Assembly: GCF_002093115.1 (NCBI RefSeq)
Contig: NZ_NAAD01000017.1
Span: 1 to 64,000, forward strand
Length of the DNA: 64,000 nucleotides
Origin: Geothermobacter hydrogeniphilus
GTDB lineage: Bacteria; Desulfobacterota; Desulfuromonadia; Desulfuromonadales; Geothermobacteraceae
Reading direction: 5' to 3'
The position numbers were made by a program, and so were the translations under genes. The notes under the pieces are model-generated. The model worked only from the letters and a program-made list of their open reading frames with translations, searched no databases and was not told the DNA's origin. Below are positions 15,549 through 24,607 of this stretch, piece by piece; within the stretch, counting starts at the first letter, position 1; every line of letters starts with the position of its first letter.

Positions 15549-16356
15549 ACCCCTCATCCAGGCCCAAAACAGCCTGCATATCATACATCCCGGCCGGTTT
15601 GCCGCCCAGCCAGGAGGCGGCGCGGATGGCGCCGCGGGCGAACATGTCGCGGTTCATGGCGCGGTGGGTCAGTTCGATCCGTTCGCCCATACCGATGAAG
15701 TAGACGGTGTGCTCACCGACGATATCGCCGCCGCGGACCGTCTGCATGCCGATCTCTTCGGTGGTCCGTTCGCCGCACATCCCTTCGCGGTGGTAGTTGG
15801 CGACCTGATTGTAGTCGCGCCCGAGGGCCTCGGCGACGATCTCGCCCATGCGCACCGCGGTCCCGGAGGGGGAGTCTTTCTTTTTGTTGTGATGCAGCTC
15901 GACGATTTCGACATCGAAGCCGTCCCCCAGGGTGCGGGCGATCTCCTTGAGCAGCTTGAAGCAGACGTTGACGCCGACGCTCATGTTGGGGGCGAAGACG
16001 ACCGGAATCTGTTCGGCAAAACCCTGCAGTTGTTCCCGTTCTTCGGGGGTAAAGCCGGTCGAACCGACCACCATCCCCTTGCCGAGTCGGGCGCAGACCG
16101 CGGCATTGGCCAGGGTCACCTGCGGGAAGGTGAAATCGATCAGCAGATCGGCTCCGGTCAGCGCCTCTTCCAGGGAATCGCTGATGGCGACGCCGAGTTC
16201 GCCGCAACCGGCGACATGGCCGGCGTCCTGGCCGAGTTTCGGGTGTCCGGCCATCTCGACGGCGCCGACGAGATGCAGTTGATCACTTTCGGTTGCCAGG
16301 GTGATGATCCGCCCGCCCATGCGGCCGGCGGCTCCGGTAACGGCTATTCTGGTCAT
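15547..16356 (-). CDS. dapB: 4-hydroxy-tetrahydrodipicolinate reductase
   Basis: 269-residue NAD(P)H-dependent reductase of lysine/meso-DAP synthesis. The dinucleotide site is VTGAAGRMGGRI at residues 6-17. The catalytic signature VEIVELHHNKKKDSPSGTA contains the HH pair and the Lys. FTFPQVTLANA and GSTGFTPEE are also typical. Length is as expected. It follows dapA at 233 bp, an unusually wide gap filled by an inverted-repeat-bounded insert. Confidence 0.95.
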   Translation of the reverse strand: MTRIAVTGAAGRMGGRIITLATESDQLHLVGAVEMAGHPKLGQDAGHVAGCGELGVAISDSLEEALTGADLLIDFTFPQVTLANAAVCARLGKGMVVGSTGFTPEEREQLQGFAEQIPVVFAPNMSVGVNVCFKLLKEIARTLGDGFDVEIVELHHNKKKDSPSGTAVRMGEIVAEALGRDYNQVANYHREGMCGERTTEEIGMQTVRGGDIVGEHTVYFIGMGERIELTHRAMNRDMFARGAIRAASWLGGKPAGMYDMQAVLGLDEG

Positions 16357-16381
16357 GGCTAAACCTTTGTAGGGAAGTCAG

Positions 16382-16580
16382 GCCACCAAGACACCAAGAG
16401 CACCAAGAAGGGCAAAATCAACCAATGTTCAACGTGAGGCCTGAAAAAAACACAACGGGAAAAAGGCAACTGGACAAAATGTCTTGTCTACAGAGCAAAA
16501 ACAAGTCAATTTCCCGTGGTTTCTTCCTGTCGTGGACCTTCTGTTAAAAGGTTTCTTGGTGTCCTTGGTGTCTTGGTGGC
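16382..16580. repeat. AT-rich segment bounded by 26-bp inverted repeats
   Basis: Left arm 16382-16407 and right arm 16555-16580 are reverse complements at 24 of 26 positions (GCCACCAAGACACCAAG...). Each arm is itself built of short direct repeats (ACCAAG-type). The 147 bp between them is clearly more AT-rich than the surrounding genes and has no credible ORF. It could be a non-autonomous mobile element or a recombination-generated hairpin. It separates dapA from dapB. Confidence 0.75.
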
Positions 16581-16589
16581 AGCTTGTGA

Positions 16590-17471
16590 TCAGATCAACG
16601 CGTACTTCTTCAGCACCGTCTGCAGTTTCTCCAGGCTGCCCGGTTGCAGCGGTGAGAGGGGCAGACGCACGTCGGCGCGGCACTTGCCCATCAGGCTGGC
16701 CGAGGTCTTGACCGGTACCGGATTGGCCTCGATGAACATCAACTGGTGCAGTTCCAGCAGCTTGAGGTGCAGTTCGCGGGCCCTGGCATAGTTGCCTTCC
16801 TGGGCGGCGACCACCATCTGCTTGACCTGAGCGGGGGCGATGTTGGCGGTCACCGAGATGACGCCGACCGCGCCGCAGGCCATCAGCGGGAAGGTGAGAA
16901 AATCATCGCCGGAGATGACGTCGATTTTGTCACCGGCGTTGGCGATGATCTCGCTGGCCTGGGTGATGCTGCCGGAAGCTTCCTTGATGGCGACGATGTT
17001 GTCGATTTCGGCCAGGCGGCAGGTGGTCTCGGCGGCGATGTTGATGCCGGTGCGGCCGGGAACATTGTAGAGCACCTGCGGCAGGGCGACCTCGGCGGCA
17101 ATCTTCCGGTAGTGCAGGAAGATTCCCTCCTGCGAGGGTTTGTTGTAGTAGGGGCAGACCAGCAGCAGGCCGTCGGCGCCGTTGGCCTTGGCGTTCTGCG
17201 ACAGGTGAATCGCCTCGGCGGTGTTGTTGGCGCCGGTTCCGGCGACCACCGGGATGCGTCCCCTGACCTGGTCGATACAGGTTTTGATGACCCGGTCGTG
17301 CTCTTCGAAGCCGAGGGTGGCCGATTCGCCGGTCGTCCCGCAGGGGACGATGACATCGGTGCCGTTCTCGATCTGGAACTCGATCAGCTGGCGGTAACTC
17401 TCTTCATCAAATCGGCCGTCTTCCCCGAAAGGGGTGATGATGGCGACCATGGACCCGGAAAAATGCGACAT
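16590..17471 (-). CDS. dapA: 4-hydroxy-tetrahydrodipicolinate synthase
   Basis: 293 residues; condenses pyruvate and aspartate semialdehyde. Visible motifs: GTTGESATL (substrate loop), YNVPGRTG with the catalytic Tyr, and IVAIKEASGS with the Schiff-base Lys. The start at 17471 (MSHFSGSMVAIITPF) has a strong AGGAGGAGG site and removes 24 upstream codons. Length fits the family (about 292). From memory, Geobacter places lysA just upstream; here the upstream neighbour is the lipoprotein gene. Confidence 0.95.
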   Translation of the reverse strand: MSHFSGSMVAIITPFGEDGRFDEESYRQLIEFQIENGTDVIVPCGTTGESATLGFEEHDRVIKTCIDQVRGRIPVVAGTGANNTAEAIHLSQNAKANGADGLLLVCPYYNKPSQEGIFLHYRKIAAEVALPQVLYNVPGRTGINIAAETTCRLAEIDNIVAIKEASGSITQASEIIANAGDKIDVISGDDFLTFPLMACGAVGVISVTANIAPAQVKQMVVAAQEGNYARARELHLKLLELHQLMFIEANPVPVKTSASLMGKCRADVRLPLSPLQPGSLEKLQTVLKKYALI

Positions 17472-17552
17472 GAAAGGACCTCCTCCTGTTGCGTGGAACA
17501 GCGGTATTTTTTTCTTTCCCCGATAAGATTCCCTTGGTAGCACAGACCGAAA

Positions 17553-18314
17553 CTATTGTAAACCGTCGGCGGGGACGGTCACCAGGTTGGAGAGTTCGCT
17601 TTCCAGTTCGGTGTCGTCCCGCTTCCAGACCGCGCGGACGGCGTAACGGTAGCTGCTGCCGACGGTGATGGTGAAATCGTCGTAGCCGGTTTCCAGTTCG
17701 GGCGTGGCGTTGAGCGGCGACAGGGCCAGCGGGGCTGATCCGGTGGCCCGGTAGAGGTGATAGCCGAGCAGTGTCATGCCTTCAACGGGTTGGACCGGTT
17801 GCCATTTCAGGCGGATGAATCGTTCCAGGCTCGTTGCCGAGAGTTCTTTCGGCGCCGTCGGCGGCTGCAGGTAGGGGCGGCGGATCTTGGCCGGCACCCC
17901 CGGGTAACCGCCGTTGGTGACGGCACTGACGCGATACTGGTAACCGCGACCGGCCAGCAGGTCCTGACGGTCGATCAGGAAATATCGGCCGTCGACGACC
18001 TGGACGTCACCCGGGAAGTCGGGGTCGACATCCCGCAGCAGGGTCGAGGTGTCGCGGCATTCGAGGCAGTCATCGGCCGGATCGTAGCTCATGCGGTAGA
18101 CGGCGAAATGATCGAGGTCGGTGATCGGCGTGCCGTCCTGGTTGGTTTTCGGCGCCTGCCAGGAAACGCGCATCGCCGCGCCGAGCTGACGGACCGAAAG
18201 ATTCTCCACCGCCTTCGGCAGGGGCTTCAGCAGAGGCATGGGGGCCGCCTTGTGGCCGCAGGCTGACAACAGCAGTCCGCAGGTCAGGATGAGGACCGGG
18301 GTTCGGATACGCAT
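17553..18314 (-). CDS. Fibronectin type III-like lipoprotein
   Basis: 253 residues. The signal peptide ends LLLSAC, with Cys19 as lipidation site. Two Fn3-like beta-sandwich repeats follow: about 40-140 (LSVRQLGAAMRVSWQAPKTN...GYQYRVSAVTNGG) and about 150-250 (PKELSATSLERFIRLKWQPV...SYRYAVRAVWKRDD). A small CLEC motif near residue 85 could form a disulfide. Such proteins are surface or periplasmic, with unknown partners. It lies 3 bases downstream of argH in the same direction, an arrangement I recall from Geobacter relatives, so co-transcription is likely although no link to arginine synthesis is evident. Confidence 0.8.
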   Translation of the reverse strand: MRIRTPVLILTCGLLLSACGHKAAPMPLLKPLPKAVENLSVRQLGAAMRVSWQAPKTNQDGTPITDLDHFAVYRMSYDPADDCLECRDTSTLLRDVDPDFPGDVQVVDGRYFLIDRQDLLAGRGYQYRVSAVTNGGYPGVPAKIRRPYLQPPTAPKELSATSLERFIRLKWQPVQPVEGMTLLGYHLYRATGSAPLALSPLNATPELETGYDDFTITVGSSYRYAVRAVWKRDDTELESELSNLVTVPADGLQ

Positions 18315-18317
18315 CGC

Positions 18318-19700
18318 TCAGTTGCGGCCGCGCGCCTGGCGGGCACGAGCGATTTCCCGTTCCACCGCTTCGCGGGCGGTGCCGCCGGTCGCCTTGCGGG
18401 AATTGACCGAGGCTTCGAGGGTGACGAAATCGAAGATGTCGGCGCCGATGACGGGTGAGAACTGCTGGAACTCTTCGAGACTCAGTTCCGGGATGTCCTT
18501 GTTGTTCTCGATGCAGTAGCGTACCGTCTTGCCGACGATTTCGTGGGCTTCGCGGAAGGGGATGCCCTTGCGCACCACGTAGTCGGCGACGTCGGTGGCG
18601 GTCGAGAAGCCGCGGGCGGCGGCGATCCGCATGTTGTCGGCCCGGACCTGCAGCTGGGCGATCATGTCGGCAAAAATCTTCAGCGATCCCTTGACCGTGT
18701 CGAGGGTGTCGAAGAGCGGCTCCTTGTCTTCCTGCATGTCCTTGTTGTAGGCCAGCGGCAGGGATTTCATCAGCGTCAGCAGGCTGATCAGGTTGCCGTA
18801 GACGCGACCGGTCTTGCCGCGCACCAGTTCGGGCACGTCGGGGTTCTTCTTCTGCGGCATGATCGAGGAGCCGGTGCAGAAGGAATCGGAGAGTTCGATG
18901 AAGCTGAAGTCAGCGCTCGACCAGAGGATCAACTCCTCCGACAGGCGCGACAGGTGCATCATCAGGATGCTGGCGGCGCCGCAGAACTCCAGGCCGAAGT
19001 CGCGGTCGGAGACCGAATCGAGGCTGTTGCGGGTGACGCCGTCGAAACCGAGCTGTTCGGCGACCCATTCGCGGTCGATGGGGAAGGTGGTTCCGGCCAG
19101 CGCTCCGGCGCCGAGGGGCAGCACATTCATCCGCCGCCGCAGGTCACGCAGACGACCGGCGTCACGCAGGAACATCTCGTGGTAGGCGAGCAGGTGGTGG
19201 GCGAAGAGCACCGGCTGGGCGGTCTGCAGGTGGGTGTAGCCGGGCATGATGACGTCGATATTGGCCTCGGCCTGGTCGAGCAGCGCCCCCTGCAGGGCGT
19301 CGAGGTAGTCGGCCAGGCTGTCCAGTTCTTCACGCAGGTAGAGGCGGATGTCGAGGGCCACCTGGTCATTGCGTGAGCGGGCGGTGTGCAGCTTGCCGCC
19401 GACCGGACCGATCTGTTCGATCAGGCGTTTCTCGATGTTCATGTGGATGTCTTCAAGGGCCACCGAGAATTTGAACTTGCCGGCATTGATCTCCTCGAGG
19501 ATTTCATTCAGACCGTAGACGATTCGTTCGGCGTCCTTGTCGCTGATGATCTTCTGTCTGGCCAGCATCCGGGCGTGGGCGATCGAGCCCTGGATGTCAT
19601 AGCGGTAGAGCCGCTGGTCGAAACTGATCGAGGCGGTGAATTCTTCAACGAACTTGTCGGTCGGCTGGGTGAAGCGCCCGGCCCAGGGTTTTTCGCTCAT
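18318..19700 (-). CDS. argH: Argininosuccinate lyase
   Basis: 460 residues; last step of arginine synthesis, splitting argininosuccinate to arginine and fumarate. N-terminus [15 protein letters not shown] is typical, and the fumarase-superfamily signature [12 protein letters not shown] is present near residue 280. [11 protein letters not shown] and [11 protein letters not shown] carry other active-site residues. Start at 19700 chosen from the conserved N-terminus (17 codons inside the longest frame). Operon partner of argG, separated from it by the nudix and nitrilase-like genes. Confidence 0.96.
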   Translation of the reverse strand: MSEKPWAGRFTQPTDKFVEEFTASISFDQRLYRYDIQGSIAHARMLARQKIISDKDAERIVYGLNEILEEINAGKFKFSVALEDIHMNIEKRLIEQIGPVGGKLHTARSRNDQVALDIRLYLREELDSLADYLDALQGALLDQAEANIDVIMPGYTHLQTAQPVLFAHHLLAYHEMFLRDAGRLRDLRRRMNVLPLGAGALAGTTFPIDREWVAEQLGFDGVTRNSLDSVSDRDFGLEFCGAASILMMHLSRLSEELILWSSADFSFIELSDSFCTGSSIMPQKKNPDVPELVRGKTGRVYGNLISLLTLMKSLPLAYNKDMQEDKEPLFDTLDTVKGSLKIFADMIAQLQVRADNMRIAAARGFSTATDVADYVVRKGIPFREAHEIVGKTVRYCIENNKDIPELSLEEFQQFSPVIGADIFDFVTLEASVNSRKATGGTAREAVEREIARARQARGRN

Positions 19701-19760
19701 GGTTGTTTCCTTGTGTAATGCCGGGGCATGGCCGGGAGTTGAAAAAGCCACGGTCCCCGG

Positions 19761-19800
19761 GCTGAGGACTACGCCGCAGATGGGCGTTTTTCATCATCCC
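19761..19800 (-). repeat. Partial family-B repeat (copy B4)
   Basis: On the - strand it reads GATGATGAAAAACGCCCATC, the left end of the family-B element. It starts just after the stop of the nitrilase-like gene. The hairpin and right end are missing. Confidence 0.6.
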
Positions 19801-19801
19801 G

Positions 19802-20974
19802 CTAAAGAATGTTTCCGCCGCTGCCGGCGACCCGTCCCACCAGCTCTTCGCTGCTCATCCGTGTCCATCCTCCGTCCCGGGTCGGGCGGAAGATGGAATG
19901 GATCTTCAGCGGCACCCGGGTGGTGCGGGGGTCGAGCTCGTGAAAGACCGGCAGGTTGAAAAAATACAGCCGCGGGGCGCTGCCGAATCGCAGTCGACAG
20001 ACCGGCAGGCCGTCGAAATCGTCGGTGGCGAATTCACCCAGCTGAACCTGTTCAAGTTTGTGGCTCTCGTGAATGATGACACTCGAATGTCCGAAGCCGT
20101 CTTCTCCGCTCGGGATTCCCTCGCAGCGGGTTCCCGCCGCGCTGTTGCAGAACAGGGTGATGGCGTCCCGCACCCCCGGGGTGTATTCGAGATATTCGCC
20201 GTAGAAGCCGTTGACGACATCCCGGAACGCCTGGTGTTCCGGCTTCGGATTGCATTCGATCACCGCCAGCAGATCCAGCCGCTGTCGGGTTTCGAAAAAA
20301 AGCTTGTTGGCCCGTTCAATGATGACACTGATATTCGACTGGTAGAGGTCGCGGTAGACATAGTCGAGGCAGATCAGGGCCATGAAGTTGAAGCAGGTCG
20401 GGTGACAGCGGAACAGCGGGAAAACCTTGCCCCGGTATAGATCGTGCCGGGCGTCAAAATGTTCCTCGCCGCCGAACGGATGACTCTTGGCCTCGAAAAA
20501 GACCCGCAGTCGGCCGTCCTGTTCCTTGCAGGCGATCAGGCAGCTGTTGACCGGCACCTGTTCCACCTCGCCGGCATCGAGATCGCGATCGACGGCGGCG
20601 AGGATTTCCCTGTTGTCCGCGCGGTAGCGGCACAGCAGGTCGCGAAAGCGGGCCAGGCTGATGTGTTCGAGGCCGATGATGGTGATGGTGTTTGGTCGAA
20701 ACCGGCGTTCGATCAGCTCCAGGGCCGCAAAAATCTGCTCGGCCGGCAGGATCAGTTCCGGCAGCAGCAGAAAATGGAGTTTTTTCAGGTTCCCCCGGCC
20801 TTCGGCAACCAGTTCCAGGATGGTGCGGACCTGCCGCCACTGGTGCTCCGGTTCGCGGATGCGGAAGGCGAAATCGGTCCGTTCGAGCAGGTTCGGCACC
20901 TGGCAGCAGAGGGCGTGCAGGTGATGTCCGCGGGGGAACGCAACCTGGATATCCTTCTCGACGATACGGACCAT
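19802..20974 (-). CDS. Nitrilase-superfamily-like protein, function unknown
   Basis: 390 residues, no signal peptide. The pattern of an E-K-C triad of carbon-nitrogen hydrolases can be traced: Glu73 in FLLLPELILP, Lys163 in VFFEAKSHPF, Cys202 in FMALICLDYVYRDL. The following strand (SVIIERANKLFFE) fits the fold. The protein is longer than typical nitrilases and has extra N-terminal and C-terminal segments (SIFRPTRDGGWTRM). It sits inside the arg operon between a nudix gene (20 bases upstream) and argH, so co-expression is likely. The substrate is not deducible. The triad is my reading, not an alignment. Confidence 0.6.
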   Translation of the reverse strand: MVRIVEKDIQVAFPRGHHLHALCCQVPNLLERTDFAFRIREPEHQWRQVRTILELVAEGRGNLKKLHFLLLPELILPAEQIFAALELIERRFRPNTITIIGLEHISLARFRDLLCRYRADNREILAAVDRDLDAGEVEQVPVNSCLIACKEQDGRLRVFFEAKSHPFGGEEHFDARHDLYRGKVFPLFRCHPTCFNFMALICLDYVYRDLYQSNISVIIERANKLFFETRQRLDLLAVIECNPKPEHQAFRDVVNGFYGEYLEYTPGVRDAITLFCNSAAGTRCEGIPSGEDGFGHSSVIIHESHKLEQVQLGEFATDDFDGLPVCRLRFGSAPRLYFFNLPVFHELDPRTTRVPLKIHSIFRPTRDGGWTRMSSEELVGRVAGSGGNIL

Positions 20975-20993
20975 AAAGTTTTCCGGAATGTTT

Positions 20994-21485
20994 TCAGGAA
21001 CGCGGCATCTGCAGCTGATCGGGAACCTCCCCGGCCACGTCGATGGCCGCGGAAAGCTTGCCCCACGGCAGGTGGGGGAAAACCTGGCCGAGAATATAGC
21101 GGCAACCCGGCGGCAGGGCCATGGTCGGCAGTTCCTCCTCCGTAACCCAGCGTGCCTCGGTGCACTCGCTGCCGTTCGGCTTCAGTTCCCCGCCGGTCAG
21201 TCGACAGCGGTAGTAGAGGATGACATAATGATCTCCATTGCTGCCGATGTCGATATGTTCATAGACATCGATCAGTTCCTCAACGCTGACTTCAAGTCCG
21301 ACCTCTTCCACAACTTCACGATGCAGGGCGGAGAGGATCGCCTCGCCATGGTCGATCTTGCCGCCCGGCATCACCCACTGGCTGCAGAAGGGCTCGATAC
21401 ACCGTCGGGTCAACAGGGTTCGTCCCTGTTCGTCGATGATGCAGGCGACAACCGAGGTCTTGATCTGTTGTTTGCGAAAATCCAT
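20994..21485 (-). CDS. Nudix hydrolase
   Basis: 163 residues with a canonical Nudix box: GGKIDHGE followed by REVVEEVGL (G-x5-E-x7-R-E-U-x-E-E-x-G-U) near residues 40-62. It should hydrolyse a nucleoside diphosphate-linked compound. LTRRCIEPFCSQWVMPGG and YYRCRLTGGELKPNGSECTEARWV resemble MutT/NUDT-type proteins. The start at 21485 (MDFRKQQIKTSVVAC) removes 14 unlikely codons that overlap a heptamer array. Specific substrate unknown. Confidence 0.88.
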   Translation of the reverse strand: MDFRKQQIKTSVVACIIDEQGRTLLTRRCIEPFCSQWVMPGGKIDHGEAILSALHREVVEEVGLEVSVEELIDVYEHIDIGSNGDHYVILYYRCRLTGGELKPNGSECTEARWVTEEELPTMALPPGCRYILGQVFPHLPWGKLSAAIDVAGEVPDQLQMPRS

Positions 21486-21500
21486 GGGTGCATTAACCCC

Positions 21501-21569
21501 GGCGAAAGGCCAAGGGCAAAAGGCCAAAGGTTGACCGGGCCCGATTCCCTTAGCCTTTCGCCCTTCGCC
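21501..21569. repeat. Heptamer array C8 with inverted arm
   Basis: GGCGAAA, GGCCAAG, GGCAAAA, GGCCAAA (21501-21528) face CCCTTAG-CCTTTCG-CCCTTCG-CC (21547-21569) across a short loop. It forms a hairpin between argG and the nudix gene, 12 bases after the argG stop. Confidence 0.7.
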
Positions 21570-21581
21570 GCTTCTCGATTT

Positions 21582-22805
<1,224 letters not shown>

Positions 22806-22906
22806 CGCATGACTCCTGACTGGTTTCTCATGATGTTTTCGCTTCACAACACAGGCACCGACAGGCGCCTGCAGCTTTTTTCATCTCACATCTCACATCC
22901 GGCAGC

Positions 22907-23521
22907 TCACAGCTTGACAACCTTGGTATCGGCAATTTTGTCGTGCAGTCCCCGATGCTGCTCGTCGAACAGCACCATCAGGTAGCCGCAGCCGAAGAGC
23001 ATGGTCGAAATGAACTTGCCCACCAGTTCGCGGAAGATAGCGGCGCCGAAGCCGATCTCTCCGCCGCTGCTGCGGACCACCTTGATGCGGGTGACCATCT
23101 TGCCCGGCGTCTGGCCGCAGTAGCCGATGAAGAAGACGCTGAACAGCCAGCTGACGGCAATGATGGTGAACAGGGCCAGCCCGCTCATCATGCCGAGAAC
23201 ACGTTCGTTGCTGCCGCCGAAAAAGGCGATGATCAGGTAGAGCCCGATCGCGATGATGAGGGTCAGCAGCCCGTAGGCCAATCCGTCGATCAACTGCGCC
23301 ACCAGACGCAGGCCGAAACCGGCGGTCCGCGGCAACGTCCGGGTCACGGGCAGAGACGGCCTGACGCGCGGTTCGACCTCGGGCCGGGGTTCGGCCGGTT
23401 CCTTCGGCGGCCAGGGAAACCGCTTGCCGCATTCGGGGCAGAGTACCCGGACGACGTTGGCCGGAACCGTCAGCGGATCGATGTCGCGCGAATAGCGGCA
23501 ATGAGGGCAGGTGATGGTCAT
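22907..23521 (-). CDS. Zinc-ribbon RDD-family membrane protein
   Basis: 204 residues. The N-terminus has a CxxC...CxxC ribbon (ITCPHCRYSRDID, VLCPECGKRFPWP, residues 5-35), like MJ0042-type zinc fingers. A Pro/Glu-rich linker and an RDD domain follow: GFGLRLVAQLIDGLAYG (the Arg and Asp-containing segment) and about three membrane helices. The conserved G-Q-T-P-G-K-M segment of RDD proteins is present (CGQTPGKMVTRIKV). Role unknown; RDD proteins have been linked to ion transport. Located between argF and argG in the same direction. Confidence 0.8.
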   Translation of the reverse strand: MTITCPHCRYSRDIDPLTVPANVVRVLCPECGKRFPWPPKEPAEPRPEVEPRVRPSLPVTRTLPRTAGFGLRLVAQLIDGLAYGLLTLIIAIGLYLIIAFFGGSNERVLGMMSGLALFTIIAVSWLFSVFFIGYCGQTPGKMVTRIKVVRSSGGEIGFGAAIFRELVGKFISTMLFGCGYLMVLFDEQHRGLHDKIADTKVVKL

Positions 23522-23551
23522 ATAAGTTGGCTAAAGTTGAAAATTAAGTTC

Positions 23552-23697
23552 GGCTAAGGGCTAAGGGCTAAGGGCTAAGGGCTAAGGGCTAAGGGCTAAG
23601 GGCTAAGGGCTAAGGGCTAAGGGCTAAGGGCTAAGGGTTGTCTTTTCTCCTTTAGCCTTTGGCCATTAGCCGCTTTTGCCCTTACCCGCTTTTGCCT
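23552..23697. repeat. Heptamer array C1: about 12 perfect GGCTAAG copies plus decayed inverted arm
   Basis: Positions 23552-23637 are an uninterrupted 86-bp run of the 7-mer GGCTAAG (about 12.3 copies). Positions 23648-23697 hold diverged reverse-complement units (CCTTTAG, CCTTTGG, CCATTAG, CCCTTAC). The array ends at the argF stop codon (23699). A perfect tandem run of this length is expected to vary in copy number by slippage. Confidence 0.95.
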
Positions 23698-23698
23698 T

Positions 23699-24607
23699 TT
23701 ATCCCATCAGGGTTGCCATAATCGCCTTCTGGGCGTGGAGACGGTTTTCTGCTTCGTCGAAGACCACCGATTGCGGTGACTCGATCACCTCGTCGCTGAT
23801 CTCTTCGCCGCGATGGGCCGGCAGGCAGTGCAGCACAATCGCGTCCTTCGCCGCCGCGTCGAGGACCCGTCGGTCGAGCTGGAATCCGGCAAAGGCGCGG
23901 CGGCGCTTTTCCGCCTCCTCTTCCTGCCCCATGCTGGCCCAGACGTCGGTCGACAGGACATCGGCGCCATCCGCCGCTTCCAGCGGATCGCTGGTAAAGC
24001 TGAGGTCGGCGCCGAGCTGTTCGGCGCGGGCGACCACGTCGCTGTCGGGGCGGTAGCCTTCCGGGGTGGCGATCCGCAGCCTGAAGCCGAGGACCGCGGC
24101 GGCGTTGATCCAGCTGTTGGCCATATTGTTGCCGTCGCCGATCCAGGCGAAGGTCAATCCCCGGTAGCCGCCCTTGTGTTCGATGACGGTGAAAATATCG
24201 GCCATCAGCTGGCAGGGGTGGTAGAGATCGGTCAGGCCGTTGATGACCGGGGCGTCCGACCATTTCGCCAGCTCTTCGACCGCCTGCTGAGAGTAGGTGC
24301 GGATCATGATGCCGTCGCAGTAGCGGGCCATCACCCGGCCGGTATCCCTGACCGGTTCGCCGCGTCCCATCTGGGTGGTTCCCGAATGCAGGAACAGGGC
24401 GTGACCACCGAGCTGGTGCATGCCGACCTCGAAAGAGACCCGGGTACGGGTCGAATTCTTTTCAAAGATCATCGCCAGGGTTTTGCCTTCCAGCAGCCGG
24501 TGCGGTTCACCGCGTTTCTGCCGGGCCTTGAGATCGCCGGTGAGGGCGAACAGCTGGTCGAGGTCCGCCTTGCTCCAGTCGCTGAGGCAGAGAAAGTCTT
24601 TCTTCAT
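23699..24607 (-). CDS. argF: Ornithine carbamoyltransferase
   Basis: 302 residues; makes citrulline from ornithine and carbamoyl phosphate. Carbamoyl phosphate-binding STRTR is present in KNSTRTRVSFEVG, with HPCQ in LYHPCQLMADIF and HCLP in LHCLPAHRGEE; the ornithine site is in DVWASMGQEEE. The length is exact for the family. Its start overlaps the argD stop (ATGA), so argD and argF are translationally coupled. Confidence 0.97.
   Translation of the reverse strand: MKKDFLCLSDWSKADLDQLFALTGDLKARQKRGEPHRLLEGKTLAMIFEKNSTRTRVSFEVGMHQLGGHALFLHSGTTQMGRGEPVRDTGRVMARYCDGIMIRTYSQQAVEELAKWSDAPVINGLTDLYHPCQLMADIFTVIEHKGGYRGLTFAWIGDGNNMANSWINAAAVLGFRLRIATPEGYRPDSDVVARAEQLGADLSFTSDPLEAADGADVLSTDVWASMGQEEEAEKRRRAFAGFQLDRRVLDAAAKDAIVLHCLPAHRGEEISDEVIESPQSVVFDEAENRLHAQKAIMATLMG

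Noticed and set aside
23552-23637. Possible CRISPR array
   Set aside because: The period is 7 bases with no spacers; a microsatellite, not a CRISPR.
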